From Comamonadaceae bacterium (GTDB lineage Bacteria; Pseudomonadota; Gammaproteobacteria; Burkholderiales; Burkholderiaceae_C), in the NCBI GenBank assembly GCA_947371775.1, contig CANBQX010000032.1:1-15792 (forward strand): a DNA stretch of 15,792 bases, read 5' to 3'. Made by a program: the position numbers and the translations under genes. Under the pieces are notes generated by a model that made no database searches, was not told the origin of the DNA, and worked only from the letters and a program-made list of their open reading frames with translations. Of the stretch, positions 7,212-13,933 are shown piece after piece (position 1 is the stretch's first letter; each line of letters starts with the position of its first letter).

Positions 7212-8500
7212 ACGTCCTGGTCATAGGCGGCGGTGGCCGCGAACATGCGCTGGCTTGGAAGCTCGCCCAGTCGCCCAAAGTGCAGCGGGTCTACCTGGCG
7301 CCTGGCAATGGCGGAACCGCCTTGGACGACCGCCTGAAAAACCTGCCCATCACAGACATGGCTGTGCTGCGGGATTGGGCCCTGGAGCACAAAATTGCGC
7401 TCACCGTCGTGGGGCCCGAAGGCCCGTTGGCGGCGGGGGTGGTGGACGATTTCCGTGCCCACGGTCTGCGCGTTTTCGGCCCCACACAGGCCGCAGCGCA
7501 GTTGGAAAGCTCTAAGGCATTTTCGAAGGCGTTTATGCAGCGCCACGGCATTCCTACCGCCCACTTTGCCGTGTTTTCAGACCCTGTAGCCGCCCACGCC
7601 CACCTGGAGGCAACCGGCGCGCCGATTGTGGTCAAGGCCGATGGATTGGCTGCAGGCAAGGGTGTGGTCGTGGCCAGCACCTTGGCCGAGGCGCATGCGG
7701 CGGTGGACTTCATGCTGGCGGACGGCGCTTTCGGTAGCGCGCCAGCGGGTGGTGAAGCGCGCGTGGTGATTGAAGAATTTTTGCAAGGCGAAGAGGCCAG
7801 CTTCATCGTCTTGTGCGACGGTAAAAACGTGCTGCCCCTGGCGACCAGCCAAGACCACAAACGCCTGCAAGACGGGGATGCGGGCCCCAACACCGGCGGC
7901 ATGGGTGCCTACTCGCCCGCGCCCATCGTGACGCCCGAGGTGCACGCCCGCGCCATGCGCGAGGTGATCTTGCCCACGGTGCGCGGCATGGAAAAAGACG
8001 GCATTCCCTTCACCGGTTTCTTGTATGCCGGGCTGATGATCGACGCACAAGGCAAGGTCAAAACCCTGGAATTCAATTGCCGCATGGGCGACCCCGAAAC
8101 CCAGCCCATCATGGTGCGCCTGAAAACCGATTGGCTCGATGTGCTTTGGGCCGCGACGGAGCCGGTAGGCGCTGCGGGTCTGGCTGACCTGGAGCTGCAG
8201 TGGGACAGGCGCACGGCGCTGGGCGTGGTACTGGCCGCGCACGGCTATCCCCAGACCCCCCGCGCAGGCGATGCCATTCACGGCATTCCCACAGAGGCCG
8301 AGGACCTGGTGGTGTTCCATGCCGGAACCCGCCTGCACGACGGTGTGCTGCAAACCTCCGGGGGGCGTGTGCTGTGTGTCACTGCCCTGGCGGACTCGGT
8401 GCGGCTGGCCCAGGCCCGGGCTTATGAGGCGGTGCACCAGATCCAATTCGATGGCATGCAGTTCCGCACGGACATCGGCTTTCGCGCCGTGAAGCCTTGA
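7208..8500 (+). CDS. purD: Phosphoribosylamine-glycine ligase (GAR synthetase)
   Basis: Second step of de novo purine synthesis: ATP-dependent joining of 5-phosphoribosylamine and glycine to glycinamide ribonucleotide. 430 residues, full length. The N-terminus MNVLVIGGGGREHALAWKL is the family signature. GPEGPLAAG and FGPTQAAAQLESSK follow, then the ATP-grasp nucleotide segment VVKADGLAAGKG (from about residue 141) and the metal/substrate signature EFNCRMGDPETQ at 288-299, with Met where most relatives have Phe. The ATG shares ATGA with the yebC stop. No purine operator was recognised, and since there is no intergenic space its transcription must come from upstream. The PlsC-type gene follows after 13 nt. 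Confidence 0.98.
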   Translation: MNVLVIGGGGREHALAWKLAQSPKVQRVYLAPGNGGTALDDRLKNLPITDMAVLRDWALEHKIALTVVGPEGPLAAGVVDDFRAHGLRVFGPTQAAAQLESSKAFSKAFMQRHGIPTAHFAVFSDPVAAHAHLEATGAPIVVKADGLAAGKGVVVASTLAEAHAAVDFMLADGAFGSAPAGGEARVVIEEFLQGEEASFIVLCDGKNVLPLATSQDHKRLQDGDAGPNTGGMGAYSPAPIVTPEVHARAMREVILPTVRGMEKDGIPFTGFLYAGLMIDAQGKVKTLEFNCRMGDPETQPIMVRLKTDWLDVLWAATEPVGAAGLADLELQWDRRTALGVVLAAHGYPQTPRAGDAIHGIPTEAEDLVVFHAGTRLHDGVLQTSGGRVLCVTALADSVRLAQARAYEAVHQIQFDGMQFRTDIGFRAVKP

Positions 8501-8513
8501 GGACAGGCGACGC

Positions 8514-9188
8514 ATGCCGATGCAATCGCCTTTGACGCCTCCCCATCCTGTGCAATTGGTGGGCAGCGCGCTGGCACGCAGGCTGCTCAGTGCTTTGGGC
8601 TGGACGCAGAAATTCGAGGGCTTGCCTACGCTGCAAGGCGTGTTCGTGGTGTATCCGCACACCAGCAACTGGGATTTTGTTTACGCCGTGATGGCCAAAT
8701 GGGCGCTGGGGGTGCAGCTGAACTTTTGGGCCAAAGACACGCTCTTCAAAGTGCCCCTGCTCGGTCCTTGGATCCGTTGGTTGGGCGGAATTCCCACCGT
8801 GCGCAATGCGCCGGGCGGATTGGTGGGGCAAGCCGTGGCGGAGCTGCAGGCGGCGGGGCGCGCGCAGCGCTATTGCTGGCTGGGACTTTCGCCCGAAGGC
8901 ACGCGCAAACGCACGGCAGGGTGGCGCAGCGGTTTTTACCAAACCGCATTTCAAGCCGGTGTGCCGATTTGCCTGGTGCGCCTGGATTACGGCCGCAAGG
9001 AGCTGGTCGCCACGCATTTCTACCGACTCAGTGGCGACATGGCGGCTGACATGGCCGTGATTGCCGACAGCTTTGCCGGTGTGCAGGGCTACAGGCCGCA
9101 GGATGCGTCGCCGGTAGTGCTGCTTGCATCGGCACCGGATTCCGCTGCCAAGACGCCACTGTCATCAGGAGCAAGCCCTCATGTTTGA
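8514..9188 (+). CDS. PlsC-type lysophospholipid acyltransferase
   Basis: 224 residues, of the 1-acyl-glycerol-3-phosphate acyltransferase superfamily, expected at the inner membrane face. The HX4D catalytic motif is HTSNWD at 49-54, and the phosphate-binding motif PEGTR at 127-131, with GVPI at 149-152 matching the last conserved block. No strong N-terminal membrane helix is seen, and the protein is shorter than classical PlsC, so it belongs to a soluble or peripheral subgroup; its acyl donor and acceptor cannot be told from sequence. It could act on lysophospholipid or on a lipid A or ornithine-lipid type substrate. ATG 8514 and ATG 8520 are both possible starts; AGGA near the purD stop could serve either. 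The 3' end overlaps hemF by 8 nt. Confidence 0.88.
   Translation: MPMQSPLTPPHPVQLVGSALARRLLSALGWTQKFEGLPTLQGVFVVYPHTSNWDFVYAVMAKWALGVQLNFWAKDTLFKVPLLGPWIRWLGGIPTVRNAPGGLVGQAVAELQAAGRAQRYCWLGLSPEGTRKRTAGWRSGFYQTAFQAGVPICLVRLDYGRKELVATHFYRLSGDMAADMAVIADSFAGVQGYRPQDASPVVLLASAPDSAAKTPLSSGASPHV
9167..9171 (+). promoter_or_regulatory. Shine-Dalgarno setting the hemF start
   Basis: AGGAG, 9 nt before ATG 9181, inside the end of the acyltransferase gene. It supports the MFETASP start over the in-frame ATG at 9124. Confidence 0.75.
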
Positions 9189-10101
9189 AACCGCTTCGCC
9201 GGACACGGTACGACAGTACCTGGTGGACTTGCAATCCCGCATCACTGGCGCGGTTGCGGCCATCGATGGCGGCACCTTCATCGTCGACCCCTGGCACAAG
9301 GCACCCGACGAGCCTTTGCAGGGCAAGGGCATTACGCAAATTTTGGAAAACGGCGCGGTGTTTGAACGTGCAGGTTGTGGCTTCTCGCATGTGCGCGGGC
9401 CCCGTCTGCCGCCCAGTGCCACGCAGCACCGCCCCGAATTGGCGGGTGCGCCGTTTGAGGCCATGGGCGTGTCACTGGTGTTTCATCCGCGCAATCCCTA
9501 CGCCCCCACCGTCCACATGAATGTGCGCATGCTGGCCGCCAAGAACCCTGAGGGCCAGACGGTGTGCTGGTTCGGCGGCGGCATGGACCTCACGCCGATT
9601 TACGGGTTTGAAGAGGATGCCGTGCACTTTCACCAAAGCTGCAAAGACGCGCTCGCGCCCTTTGGCGATGACAAATACCCGCTCTTCAAAACCTGGTGCG
9701 ACGACTACTTTTTCCTGAAACACCGTAACGAGCCGCGCGGTGTAGGTGGCGTGTTTTTTGATGATTTTTCGGAGCTAGGGCAGGATCAAAGTTTTGCCAT
9801 GCTGCGCGCGGTGGGCGACGCCTTCATCGGTGCGTACATGCCGATTGTGGAGCGGCGCAAAGACCTGGCCTATGGCAGCCGTGAACGCGATTTCCAGCTC
9901 TACCGGCGCGGCCGCTACGTGGAGTTCAACCTGGTGTGGGACCGCGGTACGCACTTTGGCTTGCAGTCCGGTGGACGCACCGAGTCCATCTTGCTGTCCA
10001 TGCCGCCGCACGCGAGTTGGTCGTACCAGAACGTGCCTGCGGCGGGAACGCCGGAGGCGGCGCTGTATTCACAGTTTTTGGTGGCGCGGGACTGGGTTTG
10101 A
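9181..10101 (+). CDS. hemF: Oxygen-dependent coproporphyrinogen III oxidase
   Basis: Aerobic heme-synthesis enzyme that oxidatively decarboxylates two propionates of coproporphyrinogen III to give protoporphyrinogen IX, using O2. 306 residues from ATG 9181, the normal length of about 300. Recognised motifs are the block starting HFHQSCKDALAPFG at residue 149, then KHRNEPRGVGGVFFDDF (about 180-196), and near the C-terminus RGRYVEFNLVWDRGT followed by a glycine-rich GLQSGGRTESIL segment. The preceding AGCGFSHVRG and the HMNVRM block also fit. An in-frame ATG at 9124 would add 19 residues not seen in the family and lying within the acyltransferase gene. Its presence indicates growth with oxygen. 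The stop TGA overlaps the proposed TTG start of nadD. Confidence 0.98.
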   Translation: MFETASPDTVRQYLVDLQSRITGAVAAIDGGTFIVDPWHKAPDEPLQGKGITQILENGAVFERAGCGFSHVRGPRLPPSATQHRPELAGAPFEAMGVSLVFHPRNPYAPTVHMNVRMLAAKNPEGQTVCWFGGGMDLTPIYGFEEDAVHFHQSCKDALAPFGDDKYPLFKTWCDDYFFLKHRNEPRGVGGVFFDDFSELGQDQSFAMLRAVGDAFIGAYMPIVERRKDLAYGSRERDFQLYRRGRYVEFNLVWDRGTHFGLQSGGRTESILLSMPPHASWSYQNVPAAGTPEAALYSQFLVARDWV

Positions 10102-10706
10102 GCGACAAGCCCGTGCGCATTGGCGTGTTTGGCGGTGCGTTTGACCCGCCCCACCTGGGCCATGTTGCCCTGGCCCGCGCGGCGGTGGCACAGTGGGGTT
10201 TGGAGCGCTTGTACATCGTTCCCACCGGACACGCTTCTCACAAAACCCGCAGCCTGACGCCCGCCCCGCACCGCTTGGCCTTGTGTGCTTTGGCCTTTGC
10301 CGATGTGGCGAATGCAACGGTGGACGCGCGCGAAATCGAGCGCCATGGGCCCAGCTATACGGTGGACACCTTGGAGTCTTTGCAGCGCGAGCATCCCGAC
10401 GCCCAGCTCTATTTGTTTGTTGGCCAAGACCAGGCCCAGACCCTGCAACACTGGCATCGCCCCGAAGATTTGGCCCGGCTTGCTATAATTTGCGCAGCTC
10501 ACCGCCCCCCGTCGGCGGACTCCGAGAAACATTTTGACGTGCCTGCGGCAGCGAAATTTGCCATTCAAAACCTGCACATGCCGGCCATGGCACACAGCGC
10601 AAGCGACATCCGAGCGCGCCTGGCGCAGCATCAAAGCATAGAAACTCTGGTTCCTCCCTCGGTTGCACGCTATATTGCCCACCACCACCTTTACCAAACA
10701 CCCTGA
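10098..10706 (+). CDS. nadD: Nicotinate-nucleotide adenylyltransferase
   Basis: NAD synthesis: transfers AMP from ATP to nicotinate mononucleotide to give deamido-NAD. 202 residues if TTG 10098 is used, matching the family length. GGAFDPPHLGH with the nucleotidyltransferase HxGH at about 19-22 lies near the N-terminus; SYTVDTL, GQDQAQTLQHWHRPEDL and the C-terminal SASDIRARL are the other family blocks. The frame is open back to 9936, but that extension is a shadow of hemF. TTG 10098 overlaps the hemF stop as TTGA; GTG 10113 is an alternative that would shorten the protein by five residues. Neither has a strong ribosome site, so translational coupling to hemF is likely. A consensus -10 sits inside this gene at 10484. 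The stop and the rsfS ATG share one base (TGATG). Confidence 0.95.
   Translation: MSDKPVRIGVFGGAFDPPHLGHVALARAAVAQWGLERLYIVPTGHASHKTRSLTPAPHRLALCALAFADVANATVDAREIERHGPSYTVDTLESLQREHPDAQLYLFVGQDQAQTLQHWHRPEDLARLAIICAAHRPPSADSEKHFDVPAAAKFAIQNLHMPAMAHSASDIRARLAQHQSIETLVPPSVARYIAHHHLYQTP
10481..10489 (+). promoter_or_regulatory. Candidate internal extended -10 promoter inside nadD
   Basis: TGCTATAAT is a perfect extended -10 (TGN-TATAAT). The -35 position at 17-nt spacing (CCCGAA) is not conserved, which extended -10 promoters tolerate. Transcription would start near 10496, about 210 nt before rsfS, and could feed rsfS-rlmH-maf-rng. A CCGCC/GGCGG hairpin (10502-10518) would sit at the 5' end of that RNA. 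The bases also encode Ala-Ile-Ile of NadD, so chance is possible. Confidence 0.45.
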
Positions 10707-11365
10707 TGACCACTACTGCCAAAAAAAATGACATCCAAAAGCTCCAGCGCGCCATCGTGGACGGCTTGGAGGACGTCAAGGCCCAGGACATCGTGGTGTT
10801 TGATACCGAGAATTTGTCCGCCCTGTTTGAGCGCGTGATTGTGGCCTCTGGCACCTCCAACCGCCAGACCAAGGCGCTGGCCGCCAGTGTGCGCGATGCC
10901 GTGCGCGACGCCGGTTTTGCCAAGCCCCGCGTCGAGGGTGAAGTGAATGGCGAGTGGATCATCGTGGATTGCGGCCAGGCCGTGGTGCACGTGATGCAAC
11001 CCAGCTTCCGCACCTATTACAACCTTGAAGAGCTGTGGGGCGAAAAACCCGTGCGCTTGAAGCTCGGTGTGGCCAAGCCTGCGCCTGTGGCCAAAGCGCC
11101 TGTTGCCGCCGCTGCGGCCAAACCGGCCACCACGCTGCGCCGCTCCAATGCCGCAAAAATCGGTGTGGCTGAAGCCTTTCCCTCGCGCGCCCAAGCTGCA
11201 AAAACAGCCGCTGCCAAGGCCGCTGCGGCCAAGCGCGACGCCGTGAAGGCTGCTGCACCCGCTGCGAAGACGGCAGTGAAAAAAGTGGTGGTCAAGACTG
11301 CGGCAGTCAAGAAAGTCGCTGCCAAAAAAGTAGCCGCCAAGAAGACCGCGCCACGTCAGGCCTGA
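10706..11365 (+). CDS. rsfS: Ribosomal silencing factor RsfS with Ala/Lys-rich C-terminal tail
   Basis: Binds ribosomal protein uL14 on the 50S subunit and blocks joining with 30S, lowering translation when nutrients fall. Residues 1 to about 118 form the normal RsfS (Iojap) domain, with KAQDIVVFD at about 25-33, ASGTSNRQ at 47-54, GEWIIVDCG at 82-90 and VVHVMQP before YYNLEELWG at about 104-112. The family is usually 105-130 residues; here 219. The extra 98 residues are rich in Ala and Lys (about 39 Ala and 18 Lys, only two acidic residues) and end in AAK/VKK repeats resembling histone H1-like tails. The ATG shares a base with the nadD stop (TGATG). The tail is in frame, with no sign of a frameshift. 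Confidence 0.95.
   Translation: MTTTAKKNDIQKLQRAIVDGLEDVKAQDIVVFDTENLSALFERVIVASGTSNRQTKALAASVRDAVRDAGFAKPRVEGEVNGEWIIVDCGQAVVHVMQPSFRTYYNLEELWGEKPVRLKLGVAKPAPVAKAPVAAAAAKPATTLRRSNAAKIGVAEAFPSRAQAAKTAAAKAAAAKRDAVKAAAPAAKTAVKKVVVKTAAVKKVAAKKVAAKKTAPRQA
11069..11362 (+). repeat. Low-complexity Ala/Lys-coding segment of rsfS
   Basis: Codes for residues 122-219 of RsfS. Units of AAK, AAAK and VKK type recur, densest from about 11192 on. The repeats are imperfect at DNA level, using mixed GCC/GCT/GCG/GCA and AAG/AAA codons, which argues for selection on the protein rather than recent DNA slippage. Confidence 0.7.
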
Positions 11366-11372
11366 GGCGTTC

Positions 11373-11840
11373 GTGCGGCTGGTCATCGTTGCTGTCGGCC
11401 AGCGCGTTCCCGATTGGGCGCAAACTGCCTGGGACGATTACGCCAAGCGCTTTCCCCATGAGATCAAGATTGAACTCAAGGCGGTCAAAACCGAGCCCCG
11501 GGGCTCCAAAACATTAGAGACCTTGTACGCCGCCGAGCGCGCGCGCATTGAGTCCGCCATCCCCAAGGGCGCCCGCATCGTGGTGCTCGATGAACGCGGT
11601 ACCACGCTGTCTACCCAAGCCTTGGCCACGCGACTGACCGACTGGCAGCTCAGCGGTGGGGATGTGGCGCTGGTCATTGGCGGGCCGGACGGCATCGAGC
11701 CCGCCTTTCGGCAATCTGCGCACGAACGCATTCGCCTCTCGGATCTGACCCTGCCCCACGCTTTCGCCCGGGTGCTGCTGATTGAGCAGCTCTACCGTGC
11801 CTGGTCCATCAACGCCAACCACCCCTACCACCGGGAGTAG
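11373..11840 (+). CDS. rlmH: 23S rRNA pseudouridine-1915 N3-methyltransferase
   Basis: SPOUT-class methyltransferase that modifies pseudouridine 1915 in helix 69 of 23S rRNA on 70S ribosomes, using SAM. 155 residues, exactly the usual family size. The SAM-binding knot shows VIGGPDG at 101-107 and LDERG at 72-76, and the C-terminus carries LTLPHAFARVLLIEQLYRAW and the family end YHRE (152-155). It begins with GTG 11373, preceded by GAGG with 6-nt spacing that starts within the rsfS stop. The gap to rsfS is 7 nt and to maf 6 nt. The pairing of rsfS and rlmH is conserved widely in bacteria and fits a shared ribosome role. Confidence 0.98.
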   Translation: MRLVIVAVGQRVPDWAQTAWDDYAKRFPHEIKIELKAVKTEPRGSKTLETLYAAERARIESAIPKGARIVVLDERGTTLSTQALATRLTDWQLSGGDVALVIGGPDGIEPAFRQSAHERIRLSDLTLPHAFARVLLIEQLYRAWSINANHPYHRE

Positions 11841-11846
11841 ACGCGC

Positions 11847-12449
11847 GTGACACCCTTTATCTACCTCGCTTCGCAAAGCCCCCGGCGCAGCCAATTGCTG
11901 GCGCAACTCGGCGTGGAACACCGCCTGTTGCTGCCGGACGCCAGCGAAGACAGTGAAGCACTGGAAGTGGTGCTGCCGGGCGAGGCGCCGCTGGACTATG
12001 TGCAGCGCGTGACGGCGCTCAAGCTGCAAGCCGCGCTTGTGCGCCTCAAGCGCCTGCAATGGCCTGTCGCGCCGGTCTTGTGCGCCGACACCACCGTCGC
12101 GCTGGGGCGCACGATTCTGGGCAAACCGCAGGACGCTGCGCATGCCGACCAGATGCTGAAGCAGTTGGCGGGGCGCAGCCACCGGGTGATGACCGCAATT
12201 GCGCTGGGTGAGGGCGCGCGGATCGTACGGGAATGCAGTGTCTCGCGGGTGCGATTTGCGCCCTTGTCGGACGCCGAGCGCGCGGCCTATGTGGCCAGCG
12301 GCGAGCCCATGGGCAAAGCGGGGGCCTATGCGGTGCAGGGCTTGGCCGCAGCGTTCATTGAGCGCATCGAGGGCAGCTACTCTGGCATCATGGGCCTGCC
12401 ATTGTTTGAGACAGCGCAGGCCCTGCGCGCCTTGGATTGTCTGGAGTAA
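11847..12449 (+). CDS. maf: Maf family nucleoside triphosphate pyrophosphatase (YhdE-like)
   Basis: Hydrolyses the alpha-beta phosphate bond of nucleoside triphosphates; members of the YhdE branch prefer dTTP/UTP and modified pyrimidines, and overexpression affects septation. 200 residues. Motifs: LASQSPRR at 7-14, the catalytic DTTV at 81-84, GRSHRV at 109-114, GKAGAYAVQG at 156-165 and GSYSGIMGLPL at 176-186. The GKAGAYAVQG/GSYSGIMGLPL pattern is nearer YhdE than YceF, though substrate preference is inferred. Start GTG 11847, with GGGAG 9 nt upstream inside the end of rlmH. The gene is followed by rng after 5 nt. Confidence 0.95.
   Translation: MTPFIYLASQSPRRSQLLAQLGVEHRLLLPDASEDSEALEVVLPGEAPLDYVQRVTALKLQAALVRLKRLQWPVAPVLCADTTVALGRTILGKPQDAAHADQMLKQLAGRSHRVMTAIALGEGARIVRECSVSRVRFAPLSDAERAAYVASGEPMGKAGAYAVQGLAAAFIERIEGSYSGIMGLPLFETAQALRALDCLE
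12443..12446 (+). promoter_or_regulatory. Shine-Dalgarno setting the rng GTG start
   Basis: GGAG, 8 nt before GTG 12455, within the last codons of maf. It supports a 491-residue RNase G rather than the longer frame starting at TTG 12437. Confidence 0.6.
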
Positions 12450-12454
12450 GCCCT

Positions 12455-13930
12455 GTGCAGCAAGATATTTTGATCAACTGGTCGCCCCAGGAAACCCGTG
12501 TGGCCATGGTCGAGCATGGTGCGGTGCAGGAGCTGCACGTGGAGCGCACTTTGGAGCGCGGCCTGGTGGGCAACGTCTACATCGGCAAAGTGGCACGGGT
12601 GTTGCCCGGCATGCAATCTGCGTTCATTGACATTGGTCTGGAGCGCGCTGCGTTTTTGCATGTGGCCGATGTATGGCATCCCCCCGCGGAGGGCGAGACC
12701 ATCAGCGCCGCCCGCAGCGCGCAGGCACTGATTCCGATTGAGCGCCAGGTGTTTGAAGGCCAGGCCTTGATGGTCCAGGTGATCAAAGACCCCATGGGCA
12801 CCAAAGGCGCGCGGCTGTCCACCCAGATCAGCATCGCGGGGCGGTTTCTGGTGTTTTTGCCCCAGGACGACCATGTCGGTGTCTCGCAAAAAATACCCTT
12901 GGCCCAGCGCGAGGAGTTGCGCCAGCGTGTGCACACGCTGGCGGGCACCGAGGGCGGCGGCTTTATTCTGCGCACCAACGCCGAAGACGCGCAGGATGCG
13001 GAGCTGTCTGACGACATTGCCTACCTGCGCAAAGCCTGGGCGCGTATCAAAAGCGCATCGCTCAAATTGCCGCCCCCGAGCTTGTTGCACCAGGACTTGA
13101 ATCTGCTGCAACGTGTGCTGCGTGACATGGTGAGCGAGAGCACGCAAACCATTCGGGTCGACTCGCGCGAACAGTTTGAGTTGTTGCAAGCCTTTGGCGC
13201 GGAATTCATGCCGCAAGCCGTGAAAAAGTTGCAGCACTACAAAGGCGAGCGTCCGATATTTGACCTGTACGCCATCGACGAAGAAATCGCCAAAGCGCTG
13301 GGGCGTCGCGTCGATTTGAAGTCGGGTGGTTACCTCATCATCGACCAGACCGAAGCCCTGACCACGGTGGATGTGAACACTGGCGGCTTTGTGGGTGCGC
13401 GCAATTTTGACGACACGATTTTCAAGACCAATCTGGAAGCTGCGCAGGCCATTGCCCGCCAACTGCGCTTGCGCAATTTGGGCGGCATCATCATCGCCGA
13501 CTTCATTGACATGGCGCGCGCCGACCACCGCGACGCGGTGTTGGCAGAATTCAAAAAGCAACTCGCGCGTGACCGCGTCAAGACCATGGCGGGTGGTTTT
13601 TCGCAGCTCGGCCTGGTGGAGATGACGCGCAAGCGCACCCGCGAATCATTGGCCCACATGCTGTGTGAGCCCTGCCCAGTGTGCGAGGGCAAAGGCATCG
13701 TTAAAACCGCACGCAGCGTGGTGTACGACATTTTTCGCGAAATCTTGCGCGAGGCGCGGCAGTTCAATCCGCAAGAGTTCCGCATCGTGGCCGCACCCAA
13801 GGTGATTGAGCTGTTTTTGGATGAAGAAAGCCAGCACCTGGCGGGCCTGAGCGAATTCATCGGCAAACCTGTGTCCTTGCAAAGTGAAACCGCCATGGGC
13901 CAGGAACAGTACGACATCGTGCTGCTGTAA
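12455..13930 (+). CDS. rng: Ribonuclease G
   Basis: Endoribonuclease of the RNase E/G family that matures the 5' end of 16S rRNA and cuts some mRNAs. 491 residues from GTG 12455, matching the family; the long C-terminal scaffold of RNase E is absent. The N-terminus has ETRVA and the S1 domain (GLVGNVYIGKVARVLPGMQSAF, about 36-57). The catalytic magnesium aspartates are in VDVNTGG (D306) and IADFIDM (D349). A Zn-link-like cluster, CEPCPVC (Cys 404, 407, 410), follows. QLRLRNLGGIII before the second Asp is also typical. It follows maf by 5 nt and precedes the glycosyltransferase ORF by 3 nt, so it is cotranscribed. Confidence 0.97.
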   Translation: MQQDILINWSPQETRVAMVEHGAVQELHVERTLERGLVGNVYIGKVARVLPGMQSAFIDIGLERAAFLHVADVWHPPAEGETISAARSAQALIPIERQVFEGQALMVQVIKDPMGTKGARLSTQISIAGRFLVFLPQDDHVGVSQKIPLAQREELRQRVHTLAGTEGGGFILRTNAEDAQDAELSDDIAYLRKAWARIKSASLKLPPPSLLHQDLNLLQRVLRDMVSESTQTIRVDSREQFELLQAFGAEFMPQAVKKLQHYKGERPIFDLYAIDEEIAKALGRRVDLKSGGYLIIDQTEALTTVDVNTGGFVGARNFDDTIFKTNLEAAQAIARQLRLRNLGGIIIADFIDMARADHRDAVLAEFKKQLARDRVKTMAGGFSQLGLVEMTRKRTRESLAHMLCEPCPVCEGKGIVKTARSVVYDIFREILREARQFNPQEFRIVAAPKVIELFLDEESQHLAGLSEFIGKPVSLQSETAMGQEQYDIVLL

Positions 13931-13933
13931 GCC

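Noticed and set aside
7577..8668. Long minus-strand ORF (363 codons) opposite purD
   Set aside because: Mirror of a well-supported purD gene in high-GC DNA; the product is His/Arg-rich without recognisable motifs.
9915..10697. Minus-strand ORF (260 codons) opposite hemF and nadD
   Set aside because: It crosses two strongly supported genes on the other strand and has no recognisable domain.
11192..11362. AAK-coding repeats of rsfS considered as a frameshift or assembly artefact
   Set aside because: The frame is kept to a proper stop with a normal ribosome site for rlmH immediately after, and codon choice varies among repeats.
12377..13561. Long minus-strand ORF (394 codons) opposite rng
   Set aside because: RNase G on the plus strand has catalytic and S1 motifs; the opposite frame shows none and has no ribosome site.
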